Assembly (NCBI GenBank): GCA_940671915.1
Contig: CALNVZ010003435.1
Location: 2,300,752 to 2,364,751 of the forward strand
Direction: 5' to 3'
Origin: Paracentrotus lividus
Taxonomy: Eukaryota; Echinodermata; Echinoidea; Camarodonta; Echinidae
Length of the DNA: 64,000 nt
The translations under genes were made by a program, and so were the position numbers. The first letter of the stretch is position 1, and each line of letters opens with the position of its first letter. Below are positions 61,391 to 64,000 of the stretch, in pieces. A model generated the notes under the pieces. It had not been told where the DNA came from, did not search any database, and saw nothing but the letters and a program-made list of their open reading frames with translations.

Positions 61391-62126
61391 AGTGATGTTA
61401 CATAAATGCAGATAACTCAAAGATTACTTTAGATAGGGGCTGAAACTTTGTGAGCTTCTTCATCATAAGATAGCCCACCTACATGCAAGTTTTTATAAAC
61501 TTTGGCCCCACCATGGCCGAGATCTTGAGGAGGGGGCAGCCCCCTCCTTGGCCCAGGTTGACCAAAATATTTGGGCCCTTTTGCGGTTAAGAATTTTTTT
61601 ATTAAATGAAGAAACCCCCCTACAACTATATATTTTCTGAGAGTAAATTTCAAGAGCAATTCAAATATGGTGAGCAATTACGACCTGGATCAAAAGAAGA
61701 AAAAATATTGGGGCTGCAGTAAAAAAAAATTAGGGCCCCAAAAAAATTTAATATTTTAATCAAAATATGTTACTACTTCACCCTACATTGTAGTGGATGG
61801 CATTTTTGAAATCTACAAGACATTTCCTTTCAGAAAATGTCTACTTTTGTAGGGTTAGAGTTAATACTTCAAAAGTTATGACACTTTGATCCTGACAGGT
61901 GCATGATTTTTAGATTTAGGTCTGTAACACAATAGGGTGCCAAAGTTCAAAACGCATGGCCTAATATACTTTTTATTTTGAAATATTGTCTTTAAAATGG
62001 AATAAAGCAATCATTGTTAAAGTGCTGTAATAGCGATTTTGTTCATTATAAATATATCAATATCATTGTTTTTAGAATATTGTCACTGATAGCCTAAAAT
62101 CAAATGAACTTTGTTGTAAACATATT
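61391..62126. other. Intronic, no gene seen
   Basis: A patch at about 61,500-61,600 with CCATGGCCGAGATCTTGAGG and AGCCCCCTCCTTGGCCC is GC-richer and may be a repeat fragment. The ends are not visible. Confidence 0.4.
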
Positions 62127-62293
62127 GGCCCATATTCTGAACCGAAGACCAAGTTTGTATGAGTTGAAAGTTCTTGCAAAGCTATTGTGCAATCCTTTTG
62201 TCTAATGCATCTGTCAACATCAGACAAAAGGACCTCAAAATAGCTTTGCACAAACTTAAACTTAAACTCGGTTTTCGCTCCAGAATACAGGCC
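62127..62293. mobile_element. Small foldback element with GGCC(C/T)(A/G)TATTCTG termini
   Basis: The left end reads GGCCCATATTCTGAACCGAA and the right end, read inward, GGCCTGTATTCTGGAGCGAA. Arms continue into a TTGCAAAGCTATT pair (TTGTGCAAAGCTATT on the right) around a short loop containing ACAAAAGGACC. It is 167 bp, non-coding, strongly self-complementary, and typical of short dispersed inverted-repeat elements. Confidence 0.7.
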
Positions 62294-63243
62294 ATAGTGT
62301 TGTTATTTTGCTTCAAGAGCTAGACGGTAGCTTTAAGGTTGCAAACATTGCCATCTGTTATGTATTTGATAGGAAGCATGAAGGAAGTGCCTCAACCAGC
62401 AAGTTTCCTTTTACTTTTTCCCTTCTAACCTTCTGATGAATATACCATTTATTGTGTGGGATAATAACCAGGATGTGTATTAAATATGACCTACATATTT
62501 TACCACCCCCTTTTATTATAATAGTATAAACTGATGAATCAATAAAAAAAGGTGTTTTTTCTTTATTCCTTTTCAGGACTTCTCTCTTTTTTTTTTCCTC
62601 ATCTTTCTTTTAAGTAAAGCTGCCCTACATGTACATCTAAAGCTGTTAATATAGAATATTATTTCGAGAAATTAAATAATTAATACAATGAATAAAGCAC
62701 CAGTTTATACCAGGGAACTGTAACGATTGACTGAACTATGTTAAGTGTAAATTGTTTTATATGAATTGTGACTGTGGTTAAGATGTACTCTACAGCCATT
62801 AAGGTACATGTACATACTCTTTTTCTTTTGCTTTGCTATGGAATTTTTTATTATTCATTTCTTATTGTACAAACTGGAGCTTGACTAAAATTATTTAGAA
62901 AAACAGAACAAAGTTTTGGCAATGATGTACATGTACTATAGAATTACATGTACTATAGAACTATTTTTAATGTGATGATGATTTTGCTGGTAAGATACAT
63001 TGTACCCATCACTATTTTTATACAGTATAATTTTTTTCTTCTTTAATACCATTATAGAAGCCGATCTTCATTGTAAAATAAAAAAATAGTAATACCGAAC
63101 TGTTTGCTTTCTTTAATCTTACAGTAATGTGAACTGCATGGGCATGAAAAAGTTGGTCTTTCTTGTAAAAATTATAGTTCCAAATAATAACAAGTATATA
63201 TAATTTACAAATCTTTGACCTTTGACCTTTTCCTCTTCCATAG
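62294..63243. other. Distal part of host intron 1
   Basis: AT-rich intronic DNA ending in a pyrimidine-rich tract and CTCTTCCATAG acceptor at 63,243. The TTTGACCTTTGACC duplication just upstream (about 63,215-63,229) resembles a direct-repeat nuclear-receptor half-site pair on the minus strand, but in this position it is more likely part of the polypyrimidine tract. Confidence 0.5.
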
Positions 63244-63343
63244 GAAAAACAACCGCCGATAAAAATGCCACAATCAGCTAAAGAGAGCAAGACGTCTCTC
63301 AAGAGAAGGCTCTTCAATACAAGTGTCAATGGGGAGGATCAAG
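63244..63343 (+). CDS. Second coding exon of host gene, with KRRLF motif
   Basis: A 100-bp exon between CTTCCATAG and GGTAAGC, both good consensus sites. Read in phase 0 from the exon at 50,832, it gives 33 codons plus one base with no stop: EKQPPIKMPQSAKESKTSLK, then RRLFNTSVNGEDQ. The donor is in phase 1, so the next exon lies beyond the window. The stretch is basic, polar and probably disordered. SLKRRLF matches the cyclin-docking RxL ('Cy') motif of CDK substrates and inhibitors. That hints at a nuclear or cell-cycle protein but does not identify one. Confidence 0.7.
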
Positions 63344-63420
63344 GTAAGCAAAACAATCCTTTGTCCTTCTTTTATATTTAAAATTAACAATGAAATAAGT
63401 ATAGAAAATAAATTGTAAAG

Positions 63421-63679
63421 GTGGTATCTCACTTTGCGGAGATGTCTCTGCGACTCAGACTTCCAGAGACGTCTCCGATAATTTTTTCCGTCATGGATAT
63501 CTCTGAGACATCTCCGCGAAGGAAAAAAAAAAATATCATAAATTTAAGCACGTTGATTTTCCCATGACTCATGAGACGTCGTGGAGACTCGGGAGATGTC
63601 TCGGCGACTGTCGTGAAACCATCTTTAATCCGTCTCAAACCTGTCCCAAACTAGTCTCAAATTCAAGTGAGATACCCCC
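63421..63679. mobile_element. MITE with GGTATCTCACTT termini, host intron 2
   Basis: GGTATCTCACTT at 63,423 is inverted at 63,665-63,676 (AAGTGAGATACC). The interior consists of repeated GAGATGTCTC/GAGACGTCTC words, so much of the element is self-complementary. It is about 260 bp with no coding capacity. The target duplication could not be fixed. Confidence 0.7.
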
Positions 63680-64000
63680 ATCATTCTAGAGATTGGAAAC
63701 TTTCTAGTGATATCCTTGTTCTTAACTTGAGTTTTAACCAGTCGTCCAGTTAGCTACATGATTCAAATTTTTATTTAATAGATGTACAAAGATTATTCTT
63801 GACTACCTGAAATATTGTCAGATGCTTGCCTGGCATATCAACAAGCAAACACGGTTCCAAGTATTGTTTTTTATTCATTAATAACGGGTTATTTTGGAAA
63901 TCTTGTTATGATTGCTTTTTGAGCTGACAGGACATAATTTTAGCTAGAAGGATATTACATTGTACATACATACAACATTGTTTGAGATTTTTTTTTCCTT
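63680..64000. other. Start of host intron 2, no gene seen
   Basis: AT-rich intronic DNA continuing to the window end. Nothing was recognised. Confidence 0.5.

Noticed and set aside
63211-63243. TGACCTTTGACC nuclear-receptor direct repeat
   Set aside because: It lies in the polypyrimidine tract directly before a splice acceptor, where such words occur readily; not listed as a regulatory site.

Overview
This is eukaryotic, AT-rich, intron- and intergenic-type DNA with almost no protein-coding content. The gene structure (GT-AG introns, short exons), the density of small terminal-inverted-repeat elements, a truncated LINE, a DIRS-type retroelement and about 30 copies of the palindrome TAGGCCTA, often followed by CATGTACATGTA, suggest a marine invertebrate deuterostome. 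An echinoderm (sea urchin-like) genome is my best guess; that rests on recollection of the motif style and was not tested by any search.

Layout. Positions 1-50,200 hold no convincing exon. They are mostly unique AT-rich sequence with simple repeats, minisatellites and a series of MITE-like elements. TTAA-flanked elements lie at 2148, 16810, 37192, 41223, 41689, 42154 and 48933, and a weaker one at 52693. A TTA-flanked one lies at 7869, a TTAG-flanked one at 34361, and a TA-flanked Tigger-like one at 17979. Three TTAA elements between 41,219 and 42,924 sit directly end to end, sharing the TTAA between them. A 22-base assembly gap lies at 22,466-22,487.

Host gene. A GC-richer block at about 50,610-50,861 looks like the promoter and first exon of a plus-strand gene. 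ATG at 50,832 is in strong Kozak context and opens a 10-codon coding exon ending at a GTGAGC donor. A second coding exon in matching phase lies at 63,244-63,343. The joined start is basic and carries a KRRLF cyclin-binding-type motif; I cannot name the protein. The gene continues past the window.

Intron 1 (50,862-63,243) holds the largest feature. A 5'-truncated LINE (about 53,821-54,954, resuming 61,186-61,390) is interrupted in its 3' untranslated region by a 6.2-kb DIRS-type tyrosine-recombinase retrotransposon fossil (54,955-61,185). The fossil has inverted terminal repeats, a 5' tandem-repeat region, broken RT/RNase H and recombinase regions, and a textbook internal complementary region that matches the two element ends joined together. 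The copy is GC-rich against its surroundings and extensively broken. Nothing in the window looks like a complete host gene, RNA gene or CRISPR array.
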